Origin: Zobellia alginiliquefaciens
GTDB taxonomy: Bacteria; Bacteroidota; Bacteroidia; Flavobacteriales; Flavobacteriaceae
Direction: 5' to 3'
Assembly: GCF_029323795.1 (NCBI RefSeq)
Contig: NZ_CP119758.1
Span: 1,674,001-1,738,000 of the forward strand
Length of the DNA: 64,000 bases
How positions within the stretch are numbered: position 1 is the stretch's first letter; each line of letters begins with the position of its first letter. The position numbers were made by a program, and so were the translations under genes. Shown here in pieces: positions 35,039 through 44,089 of the stretch. The notes under the pieces are model-generated. The model had not been told where the DNA came from, searched no databases, and saw only the letters and a list, made by a program, of their open reading frames with translations.

Positions 35039-35158
35039 TTTCAAGACCTTCTTCTATTTGCAGCTAGGAATCATGCTCCCGTTCTCTTCACTTCATCGAA
35101 AAAAAATACCTTTCCATAGATTTAGCCGTTAGTAAAAAGATACCCAAATCTTTATCTA

Positions 35159-36115
35159 ATGCGTTTCACAAATTATTTAGCACCTGTAATCTGCTGCATT
35201 TCTTTGTTCCTTTCTTGTAGCAAAGACAGCACAAGCCTTACCCAAGAAGAACAAGAAGAAGAATTGACCGCCACTATTGACCTCAGTGCGCGAGCCACAG
35301 CAAAAAAACTATATGAAGATTATTATATAGCTTCTAGTAACCTCAGTTCCGAGGTTGCTTGGACCGGCAACGAAGAAGCCTGTGACCCCGGTACGGTTCC
35401 TGACCAAATAACAGAGAAAATACTCATGCGATTACAGTATTTTCGAAAAGCCGCAGGATTAAACAACGTTATAGAAGAGAACGCCACAAAAAGCACAAAG
35501 TCGCAACAAGCAGCACTTATGATGCACGCCAACACAACTTTGAACCATAACCCACCTGAAAGTTGGAAATGCTTTACGAACGCTGGCAAAGAAGCGGCTG
35601 GTAATGCGCTACTAACATCTACAAAAAACTCTGCGGCAATAGATTCCTATATTCGTGATCATGGTAATGAAAACTACCCTGTAGGGCACAGAAGATGGTT
35701 ATTATGGCCTAGGTTACAGGAAATAGGTATAGGAAATACCAGTGGGTACAACGCTTTGTGGGTACTAGGTAATCCTGGAGCTATACCAGAAGACAATCCC
35801 GAATTTATTGCGTGGCCTCCAAAAGGATACTTACCAGCTCAATTAGCTTATTCTAGATGGTCATTTTCTATTGCCAATGCAGATTTCTCTGAAACGAAAA
35901 TCTCAATGCAAGTTGAGGGAGGAAGCACGGTTCCATTACAAATAGAGGAACTTACAGGAATCTACGGAGACAATACCATTGTCTGGCAACCTGAGATAAA
36001 CACAAATGCCTTAACCGAAGACACTACCTTTATCATTAACATTGAAAATGTAATTGTGGATTCTGAAGCTCAAATGCATGAGTATAGCGTAACTCTTTTT
36101 AATCCAAATAATTAA
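35159..36115 (+). CDS. CAP/SCP-domain lipoprotein
   Basis: A 318-residue lipoprotein with lipobox LSC, giving Cys20. The CAP (SCP/PR-1) domain covers about residues 45-200: LQYFRKAAGLNNVIEENAT, QQAALMMHANTTLNHNPPE and GHRRWLLWPRLQEIGIGN are typical, with His residues placed as in the family cavity. The C-terminal third is a beta-rich domain. CAP proteins of bacteria are extracellular and mostly uncharacterised. Neighbours give no clue. Confidence 0.88.
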   Translation: MRFTNYLAPVICCISLFLSCSKDSTSLTQEEQEEELTATIDLSARATAKKLYEDYYIASSNLSSEVAWTGNEEACDPGTVPDQITEKILMRLQYFRKAAGLNNVIEENATKSTKSQQAALMMHANTTLNHNPPESWKCFTNAGKEAAGNALLTSTKNSAAIDSYIRDHGNENYPVGHRRWLLWPRLQEIGIGNTSGYNALWVLGNPGAIPEDNPEFIAWPPKGYLPAQLAYSRWSFSIANADFSETKISMQVEGGSTVPLQIEELTGIYGDNTIVWQPEINTNALTEDTTFIINIENVIVDSEAQMHEYSVTLFNPNN

Positions 36116-36226
36116 ACCCCGCATTAAAATTCAGTAACCCACATACAAACATTACTTTTTGTTTCTTTTATAACAATATGGTCGTTTTCGTAACTTTAAA
36201 TTGTATCTTAACATCTCAGATACGAT

Positions 36227-36640
36227 ATGGAAACACCTGCACCGACCACGCATAAGTTAATTGCCGAACATGATTTCGTGTTTGCGAAATTTTGGTTCTA
36301 TCCAAATTTTCTAGTGGGCGAATTTGCTGAAGGCGCTGATGTAAGCAAAGAGAATTCCCTAGGCCCCATACGATATGTAAAGCGATACTATGGGAGGACC
36401 ACGCCATTTGTATACATTTCAAATAGAAAAAATTCCTATTCAATGGACCCCATGGGCTATAAGGAAATAGTTGATATGTTTCCTAATCTAATGGGTATGG
36501 CTATTGTTTCAGAGAATAAATATAGGCGAATGATAGCCACTCTAGAAAAAATGTTCATAAAAAAACCAATTGGTGTATTTCATAAGCTTGATGAAGCCTA
36601 TGTCTGGGCCATAAAAAATATTGAAGAGCAAGACCAATAA
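36227..36640 (+). CDS. Small cytoplasmic protein, STAS/SpoIIAA-like
   Basis: A 137-residue soluble protein without signal peptide. The pattern of strand-helix alternation and phrases such as PFVYISNRKNSYSMDP, GMAIVSENKYRRM and GVFHKLDEAYVWA resemble the STAS/SEC14-like (SpoIIAA-like) small proteins frequent in Flavobacteriia. There is no phosphorylatable Ser in the classic DSSG motif. A 6-bp hairpin (GTATCT/AGATAC, 36203-36223) lies right before the ATG. Role unknown. Confidence 0.72.
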   Translation: METPAPTTHKLIAEHDFVFAKFWFYPNFLVGEFAEGADVSKENSLGPIRYVKRYYGRTTPFVYISNRKNSYSMDPMGYKEIVDMFPNLMGMAIVSENKYRRMIATLEKMFIKKPIGVFHKLDEAYVWAIKNIEEQDQ

Positions 36641-36830
36641 CCCTTTTCGTTCATATCTTTCTGCTTCCTACAGCTCCATTTCCCAATCTTACCTTTCACA
36701 TAATTACTGCTTATCTCTCCTCCTGATAAAACAACAGGAGTGCCTTATATTGTACAACACAACATTCATTTTAGTCATTTTGTGAAAATTAAATACCAGT
36801 ATATTTTAATTTACCTTAATCTATACCACT

Positions 36831-37901
36831 ATGAAAAAACGTTCACTTCTACTGCTTTTGTGTTTTCTTGGCTTAAATTACACATCTGCCCAAGAAAACC
36901 TCTTGCTAAAAGATTTCAGACCCGTTAGCATTTATAACACACCAAAAACCGAGGTTCATAAAGCCAAATATCCAGTAATAGATTTTCATTCACATCCGTA
37001 TGCCAAATCGGAAAAGGAAATTAAAGATTGGGTAGCTACGATGCGAAAACAGAACATAGAAAAATCAATTATTCTGACCTATTCAACAGGAGAACGCTTT
37101 GACAGTATCTACGACATGTACGCCAAATATGATGACCAAATTGAGGTTTGGTGTGGTTTTGACTATACTGGGTATAATCAAAAGGGATGGACAAAAAAAG
37201 CGATCAAGGAACTTGAAAGGTGTTTTGACAAAGGTGCCAAAGGGGTGGGTGAACTTGGAGATAAGGGGTTAGGACTGTTCTATTCCAAACCTTCCGAAGC
37301 ACCAGGACTCCATATAGATGACCCTCGTATACAACCACTTTTAAAAAAATGTGGTGAACTAGGCATGCCAATCAGCGTTCACGTTGCCGACCCCTATTGG
37401 ATGTATTTACCAATGAACGAGAAAAATGATGGCTTAATGAATGCTTACACTTGGAAAATAGACACCTCAAAAGAGGGTATACTCTCTCATGAAGATTTAC
37501 TTGCAACTTTGTCCAACGCAGTTAAAAACAATAGAGAGACAACGTTTATTGCCTGTCACTTGGCCAATACCAGCCATGATTTAAGTATTCTGGGCAAATT
37601 ATTGGATGAACATCCTAATCTTTATGCAGATATCTCAGCACGTTATGCCGAGGTAGCTCCCGTCCCCCGGCGAACAAAAGCTTTCTTTGAAAAATATAAA
37701 AATCGATTAGTGTATGGTACGGATATGGGCATGGATGCAACCATGTACCAAACTACTTTTAGAATTTTAGAGAGTGCAGATGAACACTTTTATACTTGGG
37801 ACCTATTTTCTTATCATTGGCCATTAAACGGGCTAAATCTTAATGACGAAACTCTCAAAAAAATCTATTCCGAAAACGGTAGAAAAATACTAAAGAGATA
37901 A
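36831..37901 (+). CDS. Exported metal-dependent amidohydrolase (amidohydrolase-2 type)
   Basis: A 356-residue protein with a signal peptide (1-20, ending SAQ), so it is periplasmic. It has the TIM-barrel amidohydrolase fold: first metal motif VIDFHSHPYA, then SVHVADPYW, FIACHLANTSHDL and the closing Asp in YGTDMGMD. This belongs to the branch that contains decarboxylases and lactonases. The substrate is probably a sugar lactone or aromatic acid, but this is not decided. It is transcribed alone. Confidence 0.88.
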   Translation: MKKRSLLLLLCFLGLNYTSAQENLLLKDFRPVSIYNTPKTEVHKAKYPVIDFHSHPYAKSEKEIKDWVATMRKQNIEKSIILTYSTGERFDSIYDMYAKYDDQIEVWCGFDYTGYNQKGWTKKAIKELERCFDKGAKGVGELGDKGLGLFYSKPSEAPGLHIDDPRIQPLLKKCGELGMPISVHVADPYWMYLPMNEKNDGLMNAYTWKIDTSKEGILSHEDLLATLSNAVKNNRETTFIACHLANTSHDLSILGKLLDEHPNLYADISARYAEVAPVPRRTKAFFEKYKNRLVYGTDMGMDATMYQTTFRILESADEHFYTWDLFSYHWPLNGLNLNDETLKKIYSENGRKILKR

Positions 37902-37902
37902 T

Positions 37903-38487
37903 TTACCTATAGAAATTCATCTCATCCATATACTTCCAAACGGCATCAGGTAGTAGCGGGCGGACATTTTTACCTTCTTTGTGATTCTTACGGATAAAAG
38001 TGGAGGAGATCTCCATTATAGGAGCCAATACCTTATGAATCTTAGTATGTCCCTTAAATTGGTGCTCTATCCTACCTTCAGATATCCTTGGGTATACATA
38101 CACACTATACTCATCCAAAATAACCTCATAATTTTTCCATTTATGAAGACCTTTTAAATTGTCCTCTCCCATAATTAATGCAAAGTCATAATCGGGACCA
38201 TACTTCTCACGTAAATGTACCAAAGTATTAACTGTGTAGTTGGGTTGTGGAAGTCCAAACTCTATTTTACTGGGCTTTAACTTAGGATAGTCTTTCGTAG
38301 CCTCATATACCATTTGGTATCTATGATTGTCGGCTAGCAAGGTTTTTTTAGTTTTAAACGGACTCTGTGGAGTGACCACGAACCAAACCTCATCCAAGTT
38401 GGAGAATTCCACCATGTGGTTGGCAATTATCATGTGCCCTATGTGTACAGGGTTGAACGTACCAAAATAGAGACCGACTTTTTTCAT
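37903..38487 (-). CDS. nadD: Nicotinate-nucleotide adenylyltransferase
   Basis: 194 residues from the ATG at 38487. An upstream ATG would add only eight residues ahead of the conserved start. It transfers AMP to nicotinate mononucleotide in NAD synthesis. The nucleotide-binding motif VGLYFGTFNPVHIGHM and the C-terminal ISSTFIRKNHKEG (ISSTxIR) are intact. It is the last gene of a yicC-gmk-nadD operon. Confidence 0.95.
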   Translation of the reverse strand: MKKVGLYFGTFNPVHIGHMIIANHMVEFSNLDEVWFVVTPQSPFKTKKTLLADNHRYQMVYEATKDYPKLKPSKIEFGLPQPNYTVNTLVHLREKYGPDYDFALIMGEDNLKGLHKWKNYEVILDEYSVYVYPRISEGRIEHQFKGHTKIHKVLAPIMEISSTFIRKNHKEGKNVRPLLPDAVWKYMDEMNFYR

Positions 38488-38520
38488 AAAATACCGAAGA
38501 AATTTAAACATCTAAGAAAA

Positions 38521-39105
38521 CTACTCTTCAATTTTAGCACCCACAAAATCCGCAACTAAGTGATGGGCCTCCTCCAAAGCGGTATCCAAATCGTAGTTCT
38601 TTATAATCTTATCAAACTGCGGGGCCGTTGCCAATTCTACTGATGCCTTAGCAATACGCATGTTAATTTTATCCTCACTTTCCGTGCTTCGCTTTTTAAG
38701 ACGGATTTTCAATTCATCTACACTTGGTGGTTTTACAAACACCGCCAATGTCTTATCCGGAAATTTGCGTTTAATTCGTAAGCCACCCGCCACATCAATA
38801 TCAAATATCACATTTTTACCTTCGGCCCAAAGTCGTTCTATCTCCGTTTTTAGAGTGCCATAAAAATTATCTCGATATACCTCTTCCCACTCCAAAAAAT
38901 CATCATGTTTAATGTGATTCTTAAACTCCGAGATAGAGATGAAATAATAATGCTCGCCCTGTTTTTCCTTAGCTCTACGTGGTCTAGAGGTGGCCGAAAC
39001 GGAAAACGCAAGATTAAGCTCAGGTTGCTTTAAAAGATGACGTACTATGGTTGTCTTTCCACTTCCAGAAGGTGCCGAAAATATAATGAGTTTACCGCCT
39101 TTCAT
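38521..39105 (-). CDS. gmk: Guanylate kinase
   Basis: A 194-residue kinase that phosphorylates GMP to GDP. The P-loop is SAPSGSGKTTIV. The GMP-binding domain has SATSRPRRAKEKQGEHYYF in parts, and the lid has RLKKRSTESEDKINMRI. It lies between yicC and nadD with 24- and about 33-base gaps, on one strand. Normal length. Confidence 0.97.
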   Translation of the reverse strand: MKGGKLIIFSAPSGSGKTTIVRHLLKQPELNLAFSVSATSRPRRAKEKQGEHYYFISISEFKNHIKHDDFLEWEEVYRDNFYGTLKTEIERLWAEGKNVIFDIDVAGGLRIKRKFPDKTLAVFVKPPSVDELKIRLKKRSTESEDKINMRIAKASVELATAPQFDKIIKNYDLDTALEEAHHLVADFVGAKIEE

Positions 39106-39129
39106 GAGTTTATAGTTTGATTGGATAGT

Positions 39130-39987
39130 TTAGAGCACGTTGAGCATTTGCTCTTTTATTTTCTCCAGTTCGTCTTTCATCTGCACTACTAATTGCTGCA
39201 TTGGCGCATAGTTGGCCTTAGAGCCAATAGTGTTAATTTCGCGTCCAATTTCCTGAGCTATAAAACCTAATTTTTTACCATTGGAGTCATCAGATTTTAA
39301 TGTACTGGAGAAATAATTAAGGTGATTTGCCAAACGGACTTTTTCCTCTGTTATGTCATACTTTTCAAGATAGTAAATAAGCTCCTGCTCAAAACGATTG
39401 GCATCCAATTCTGTCTTAAGATCACTAACCGCTTTGTTCAGTCTTTCGCGCACATCAGATTGTCGGTCCGGATCCATCGCCTTAACTTCTTCCAAAAGAG
39501 TTTGCAAATTGGTAATACGTTCTAGAAAATCATTTTCCAGTACCTCACCTTCTTCCGAACGGAATGTATTAATTTCTTTTAACGCCTCTTGAACCGCAAG
39601 CTTTATAGATTCGTACTCCGCTTCGTCTATATCTTCGCGCTCGGTTTTTAGGGAATCCGGCATTCTAAGCGCCATATCAAGCAATTTTAGATCGTCGCCA
39701 TCCGCGATAGCCTTTAATTGCTTCATATAGTTCTTAACTGCAGCTTCATTAACCTCTGCCGAAGTCTCACCACTAGTAAGTTCAATGTACAGTCCAAAAT
39801 CTACCTTACCCCGCATCAATGAACTTGCAATAGTTTTACGAAGTTCTAGTTCCTTTTCACGATATGCAGATGGCATTCTCGCATTTAAATCTAAACTTTT
39901 ACTATTAAGGGATTTAAGCTCTACGGTAATCTTTTTGGTTGGAAGCTGTATAACGTGCTTTCCGAAACCGGTCATGGACTGAATCAT
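39130..39987 (-). CDS. YicC-family endoribonuclease
   Basis: A 285-residue protein. N-terminal MIQSMTGFGKHVIQL, and C-terminal FIAQEIGREINTIGSKANYAP, are diagnostic for YicC/YloC proteins, now known as single-strand-specific endoribonucleases (for example acting on small RNAs). It leads the operon with gmk and nadD, a common order in Bacteroidota. The gene has a TATATTTG -7 element on the minus strand at 40014-40007. Confidence 0.93.
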   Translation of the reverse strand: MIQSMTGFGKHVIQLPTKKITVELKSLNSKSLDLNARMPSAYREKELELRKTIASSLMRGKVDFGLYIELTSGETSAEVNEAAVKNYMKQLKAIADGDDLKLLDMALRMPDSLKTEREDIDEAEYESIKLAVQEALKEINTFRSEEGEVLENDFLERITNLQTLLEEVKAMDPDRQSDVRERLNKAVSDLKTELDANRFEQELIYYLEKYDITEEKVRLANHLNYFSSTLKSDDSNGKKLGFIAQEIGREINTIGSKANYAPMQQLVVQMKDELEKIKEQMLNVL

Positions 39988-40006
39988 AAATTGCTATGAA
40001 TTTTGG

Positions 40007-40014
40007 CAAATATA
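40007..40014 (-). promoter_or_regulatory. -7 element of the yicC-gmk-nadD operon
   Basis: CAAATATA reads TATATTTG on the minus strand, 20 bases before the ATG. No clear TTG was found at -33. Confidence 0.4.
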
Positions 40015-40183
40015 ACGTAATTACAGAAAGTACAGCGTCTGATTTCGCATAACTGAAGCTACTAATTGGAAGATTGGCATTCTATAAACCAAACACAGGC
40101 AACTTAAGCTTAAAAAATACTTAAATTGCCCGTATACAAAAAAATTAGCCTGAAAATGACCTTATTCTGGACTTTGCCTGAAC

Positions 40184-40939
40184 CTAAAGCTCCTTGATCT
40201 TTATATTTTTAAAAGCTACCTGATCACCATGATCTTGCAGACCTATTTTTCCTGTGGTGAACTTTCCAAAATGGTCCCAGTCTGCAAATTTTGATTTAGA
40301 CACCATAACATCCCACATCTCATTTCCTACAGGAAAATCTACAATATCGGTTCCGTTTAAAGAAATACTGCCTTTTTGTTCTTTATGATTGATTGTAATT
40401 ACCATGGTATTCCATTCGCCCACCGGATTTGTTACATCTTCGGACGGCGCCACCATATCATATAAAGACCCTGCTTGATGAGTAGTTCCATTTTTAGCAT
40501 CCGGATGTTTTTCATTATCCAAAACTTGCACTTCGGGGCCCGTTTGGTACGCTTCAGATAACTCCGGTTTTTCATTAACTCCCCAGAATACGCCACTATT
40601 ACCGCCTTCGGAAATCTTCCAATCCAAAGACAGAATAAAATCGGTGTATTCCTTTTCAGTCACTAGATTAAAAGCCTCTCCTTTAGCTCTCTCTTTTGGC
40701 GGGTAAAAAACCATGGCGCCATCTTCCAGCTTCCAATTATCGGAAACACCTTCTTTGTTATATTCTTTCCAGCCATCAAAAGAAGAACCGTCAAAAAGAA
40801 CCGTCCACTCTTGTGGTGGAGCTGCTTCCTCGGCTTCCGCAATACGTTCCTTTTCCATTTCTTTCTGCGTTTTTTCAGCTTTATCTTTACACCCAAAGGC
40901 TACTATCGCCATACAAACGATTACCATTAATTTTTTCAT
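40184..40939 (-). CDS. DUF1080 lipoprotein (3-keto-disaccharide hydrolase family)
   Basis: A 251-residue protein. The lipobox AFGC gives Cys17. A charged linker comes next, and residues 45-251 form the jelly-roll DUF1080 domain (WTVLFDGSSFDGWKEYNKEG, SLDWKISEGGNSGVFWGV, IGLQDHGDQVAFKNIKIKEL in parts). Pfam names this family 3-keto-disaccharide hydrolase. Known members act on C3-oxidised glycosides. It lies downstream of a TIM-barrel enzyme and close to an FAD sugar dehydrogenase, which supports that role. It would act in the periplasm. Confidence 0.9.
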   Translation of the reverse strand: MKKLMVIVCMAIVAFGCKDKAEKTQKEMEKERIAEAEEAAPPQEWTVLFDGSSFDGWKEYNKEGVSDNWKLEDGAMVFYPPKERAKGEAFNLVTEKEYTDFILSLDWKISEGGNSGVFWGVNEKPELSEAYQTGPEVQVLDNEKHPDAKNGTTHQAGSLYDMVAPSEDVTNPVGEWNTMVITINHKEQKGSISLNGTDIVDFPVGNEMWDVMVSKSKFADWDHFGKFTTGKIGLQDHGDQVAFKNIKIKEL

Positions 40940-40976
40940 GCGTCTTGTTGTTTTAAGTTAGTTTGTTCTACTATTT

Positions 40977-41018
40977 AAAAAAAACGATTCTCCTGTTTTA
41001 CCAACAAAAGAACCGTTT
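40977..41018 (-). terminator. Terminator (or attenuator) between the TIM-barrel and DUF1080 genes
   Basis: On the minus strand AAACGGTTCT pairs with AGAATCGTTT (one G-U), then eight T. It follows the TIM-barrel gene stop by 31 bases and precedes the DUF1080 ATG by 37. Only read-through, or a very short promoter, could express DUF1080, so it may set the ratio of the two proteins. Confidence 0.6.
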
Positions 41019-41048
41019 CATGTCATTCACTTCTATTGTTATACCGTT

Positions 41049-42104
41049 TTAAGAGGTACCCAATATTTTTTTAAGCATTTCTTTATCGATTGCCGAACCT
41101 GCAAAATCATCAAAAGTTTTTTCTGTAGCTTCAATAATATGATCTTGGATAAAGATAGCGCCTTCACGAGCACCTTGTTCAGGACTCTTAATACAACATT
41201 CCCATTCCATAACTGCCCAAACATCGCAGCCGTACTGCGTAAGTTTAGAGAAAATGGTTTTAAAGTCGATTTGACCATCGCCTAAAGAACGATATCTACC
41301 GGCACGATCGCCCCAATCGTTATAACCTCCAAAAGCACCTTTCTTTCCTGTTGGGTTAAACTCAGAGTCTTTTACGTGAAAAGATTTAATAAACTCGTGG
41401 TAATGGTCTATGTACTCAATATAATCCAACTGTTGCAAAACAAAGTGACTTGGATCATAAAGGATATTTACACGCTTATGGTTACCCGTTGCGGCAAGAA
41501 AGCGCTCAAAAGTATCACCATCGTGCAAATCTTCTCCTGGGTGGATTTCATAACAAACATCAACACCTTGTTCATCAAAATGGTTCAATATTGGCATCCA
41601 TCTTTTAGCCAATTCCTCAAAACCCATTTCTACAAGACCAGCAGGTCTTTGTGGCCATGGGTGCCATGTATGCCAAAGTAAAGCTCCGGAGAAAGTAGCA
41701 TGGGCATTAAGCCCTAGTCTTCTACTTGCAGTAGCCGCTTTTTTAACCACATCTACGGCCCATTCCGTTCGTGCTTTCGGATTGTTCTTTACGGCATCTG
41801 GCGCAAAATTATCGAACATTAAATCGTAAGCAGGGTGCACAGCCACCAACTGTCCTTGCAAATGTGTAGAAAGTTCTGTAATCTCAAGCCCATAAGAATT
41901 CACTTTTCCTTTAAGCTCATCACAATAATCCTGACTTTCGGCAGCTTTGTCCAAATCTATTAAAAAACTCTCCCAAGTTGGGATTTGAATACCTTTGTAG
42001 CCTAAATCTGCAGCCCATTTACACATTCCATCCAACGTATTGAACGGTGCTTTACTGTCTACAAATTGCGCTAAAAAAACGCCAGGCCCTTTAATTGTCT
42101 TCAT
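41049..42104 (-). CDS. Sugar phosphate isomerase/epimerase-type TIM-barrel enzyme (cytoplasmic)
   Basis: A 351-residue AP-endonuclease-2 / xylose-isomerase-like TIM barrel without signal peptide. Metal-ligand phrases are VCYEIHPGEDL, NILYDPSHFVLQ, FHVKDSEFNP, and the closing AVMEWECCIKSPEQG. Members act as isomerases, epimerases or lyases on sugars and keto-sugars. It is divergent from a GMC oxidoreductase, mirroring the arrangement at 50969-52105. The likely substrate is a product of that dehydrogenase. Confidence 0.9.
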   Translation of the reverse strand: MKTIKGPGVFLAQFVDSKAPFNTLDGMCKWAADLGYKGIQIPTWESFLIDLDKAAESQDYCDELKGKVNSYGLEITELSTHLQGQLVAVHPAYDLMFDNFAPDAVKNNPKARTEWAVDVVKKAATASRRLGLNAHATFSGALLWHTWHPWPQRPAGLVEMGFEELAKRWMPILNHFDEQGVDVCYEIHPGEDLHDGDTFERFLAATGNHKRVNILYDPSHFVLQQLDYIEYIDHYHEFIKSFHVKDSEFNPTGKKGAFGGYNDWGDRAGRYRSLGDGQIDFKTIFSKLTQYGCDVWAVMEWECCIKSPEQGAREGAIFIQDHIIEATEKTFDDFAGSAIDKEMLKKILGTS

Positions 42105-42163
42105 GTTGTTGTTGTTTGAATTGAGTAACGGCTATTCCTTTTTTAAATTATTTTAAAGAAAAG

Positions 42164-42225
42164 CCCTATATTTAATTTTATAATTATCTCAAAACTGATC
42201 TTCTAGAGAAGTTATAAATATAGGG
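42164..42225. promoter_or_regulatory. Symmetric 11-bp inverted repeat between divergent TIM-barrel and GMC genes
   Basis: CCCTATATTTA at 42164-42174 and TAAATATAGGG at 42215-42225 are exact complements 40 bases apart. Each half contains TATATTTA, one base off the TAnnTTTG -7 element, in opposite orientations. They could be two promoters facing each other or a pair of operator half-sites for common control of both genes. Confidence 0.45.
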
Positions 42226-42257
42226 AATACAACGCGTTTAAAACAAGAAATACCACC

Positions 42258-43961
42258 GTGAATAAGGAAGAAATATTCGATGCTATAGTTGTCGGGACTG
42301 GAATTAGTGGCGGCTGGGCTGCTAAAGAATTATGTGAGAACGGATTAAAAACCTTGGTACTCGAACGTGGTCCCATGGTAAAACACGTGGTAGATTACCC
42401 AACCATGAATGACGACCCGTGGGACTATCCGCTAAAAGGAGAACTTTCAAAAGAAGACAAAGAAAAATACCATGTACAGTCTAGAGTAGGCTGGGCTCCA
42501 AAAGAAGATGTAAAACATTTTTTTGTTAACGACCTCGAGCACCCTTATGTAGAGACCAAACGTTTTGATTGGATCAGAGGTTACCAAGTAGGCGGTAGGT
42601 CTTTAACTTGGGGCAAGCAAAGTTACCGCTGGAGCGATATTGATTTTGAAGCGAATAAAAAAGAAGGTATTGGTGTTGACTGGCCGGTGCGCTATAAAGA
42701 CATCTCACCTTGGTATGATAAAGTTGAAAAATATATTGGGGTAAGTGGTGAGAATTTAGGACTCCCCCAATTGCCCGATGGTATATTTCAACCTAAAATG
42801 GACTTAAACTGTGTTGAAGAGGATTTTAAAGCTTCAATTGCCGAGAAATTTGAAGATGGCCGATTGATTACCATAGGCCGTGCAGCGCATATTACTGACC
42901 CCGAAGCCGATTTTGAAGGCAGGGGAACCTGCCAAAACAGGAATAGATGCTGGAGAGGCTGTCCATTTGGAGGGTATTTTAGCAGTAACTCCTCCACGCT
43001 TCCTGCTGCCGAACGTACCGGAAATATGACCTTACGCCCCAATTCCATCGTTTATGAAGTGGTTTATGATGACACTACCAAAAAGGCTACGGGCGTTAAA
43101 ATCATTGATGCGGAAACCAATGAGAAAATAGAATTTAAGGCAAAAGTGATTTTTCTCTGTGCTTCTGCAATGGCATCCGTAGGCATTCTTTTGCAATCTA
43201 AAAGTGAGCGTTTTCCTAACGGCCTTGGCAATGATTCAGATGCACTTGGTCGTGGTATAATGGACCATCACTACAAACTGGGCGCCTCCGCCAAAGTAGA
43301 CGGCCATTTAGACAAATACTATCAGGGTAGAAGGCCAAACGGATTCTACATACCCAGATTTGTTAACCTCAACGAGGAAACCAAACGCAAAGGATACCTG
43401 CGTGGCTTTGGCTACCAAGGTGGTGCCAGTAGAGAAGATTGGTCCGCTTCCATTGCCGAAATGAATTATGGCAAAGAACTTAAGGAGTCCATTTTAAAAC
43501 CTGGTCATTGGCAAATTGGAGTTACCGGTTTTGGTGAATTCTTGCCGTATGATGACAACCGCGTAACCTTGAGCGAAACTAAAAAAGACAAGTGGGGACT
43601 CCCTCAATTAGATTTTGATGTAGAGTTTAAAGAAAATGAGTATAATATGCGCGAAGACATCAAAAAAGAGATTGTTAAAATGTTTAAGGCGGCAGGATTT
43701 AAGGATGTTCAGTCTTATGACGAAACTACAGGTCCCGGTTTAGGCATTCATGAGATGGGCGGAGCGCGCATGGGTCACAGTTCTAAGACTTCCATAGTTA
43801 ATAACAACAACCAAATCCACACTGTACCAAATGTGTATGTAACGGATGGTGCATTTATGGCTTCGTCAAGCTGCGTTAATCCATCTCTGACCTATATGGC
43901 ATTTACCGCCAGAGCTTCAAACCATGCCGCAGAACAATTAAAGGGCGGAAAATTTTCATAA
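42258..43961 (+). CDS. GMC-family FAD-dependent sugar/alcohol dehydrogenase with Fe-S motif (copy 1)
   Basis: A 567-residue flavoprotein with a GTG start. N-terminal ADP-binding fold AIVVGTGISGGWAAKELC, and C-terminal GMC domain with His498 (GIHEMGGARMG) and Asn541 (CVNPSLTYMAF), the usual catalytic pair. Cys225, Cys231 and Cys235 form C-X5-C-X3-C, the pattern that holds a [3Fe-4S] cluster in bacterial FAD glucose dehydrogenase. This points to electron transfer to a cytochrome or quinone, and not to oxygen. It has no signal peptide. Family members are exported with a Tat-signal small subunit. No subunit gene is adjacent; the one at 53817 may serve both copies. Confidence 0.92.
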   Translation: MNKEEIFDAIVVGTGISGGWAAKELCENGLKTLVLERGPMVKHVVDYPTMNDDPWDYPLKGELSKEDKEKYHVQSRVGWAPKEDVKHFFVNDLEHPYVETKRFDWIRGYQVGGRSLTWGKQSYRWSDIDFEANKKEGIGVDWPVRYKDISPWYDKVEKYIGVSGENLGLPQLPDGIFQPKMDLNCVEEDFKASIAEKFEDGRLITIGRAAHITDPEADFEGRGTCQNRNRCWRGCPFGGYFSSNSSTLPAAERTGNMTLRPNSIVYEVVYDDTTKKATGVKIIDAETNEKIEFKAKVIFLCASAMASVGILLQSKSERFPNGLGNDSDALGRGIMDHHYKLGASAKVDGHLDKYYQGRRPNGFYIPRFVNLNEETKRKGYLRGFGYQGGASREDWSASIAEMNYGKELKESILKPGHWQIGVTGFGEFLPYDDNRVTLSETKKDKWGLPQLDFDVEFKENEYNMREDIKKEIVKMFKAAGFKDVQSYDETTGPGLGIHEMGGARMGHSSKTSIVNNNNQIHTVPNVYVTDGAFMASSSCVNPSLTYMAFTARASNHAAEQLKGGKFS

Positions 43962-44089
43962 TTAAGTATAACGACCGAGAAATCCGTCTGATGTTCTAAA
44001 ATATCACATAAATTAGTTTCATCGTTTGTATCTTGTTGACTTATATTTCTCACCGTAAAAGTGATAAATTAGCTAACCGAAATAACTAT

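Noticed and set aside
40098-40130. Hairpin GGCAA-TTAAG / CTTAA-TTGCC downstream of DUF1080
   Set aside because: It has a mismatch, a long loop and no T-run on either strand, so it is not called a terminator.
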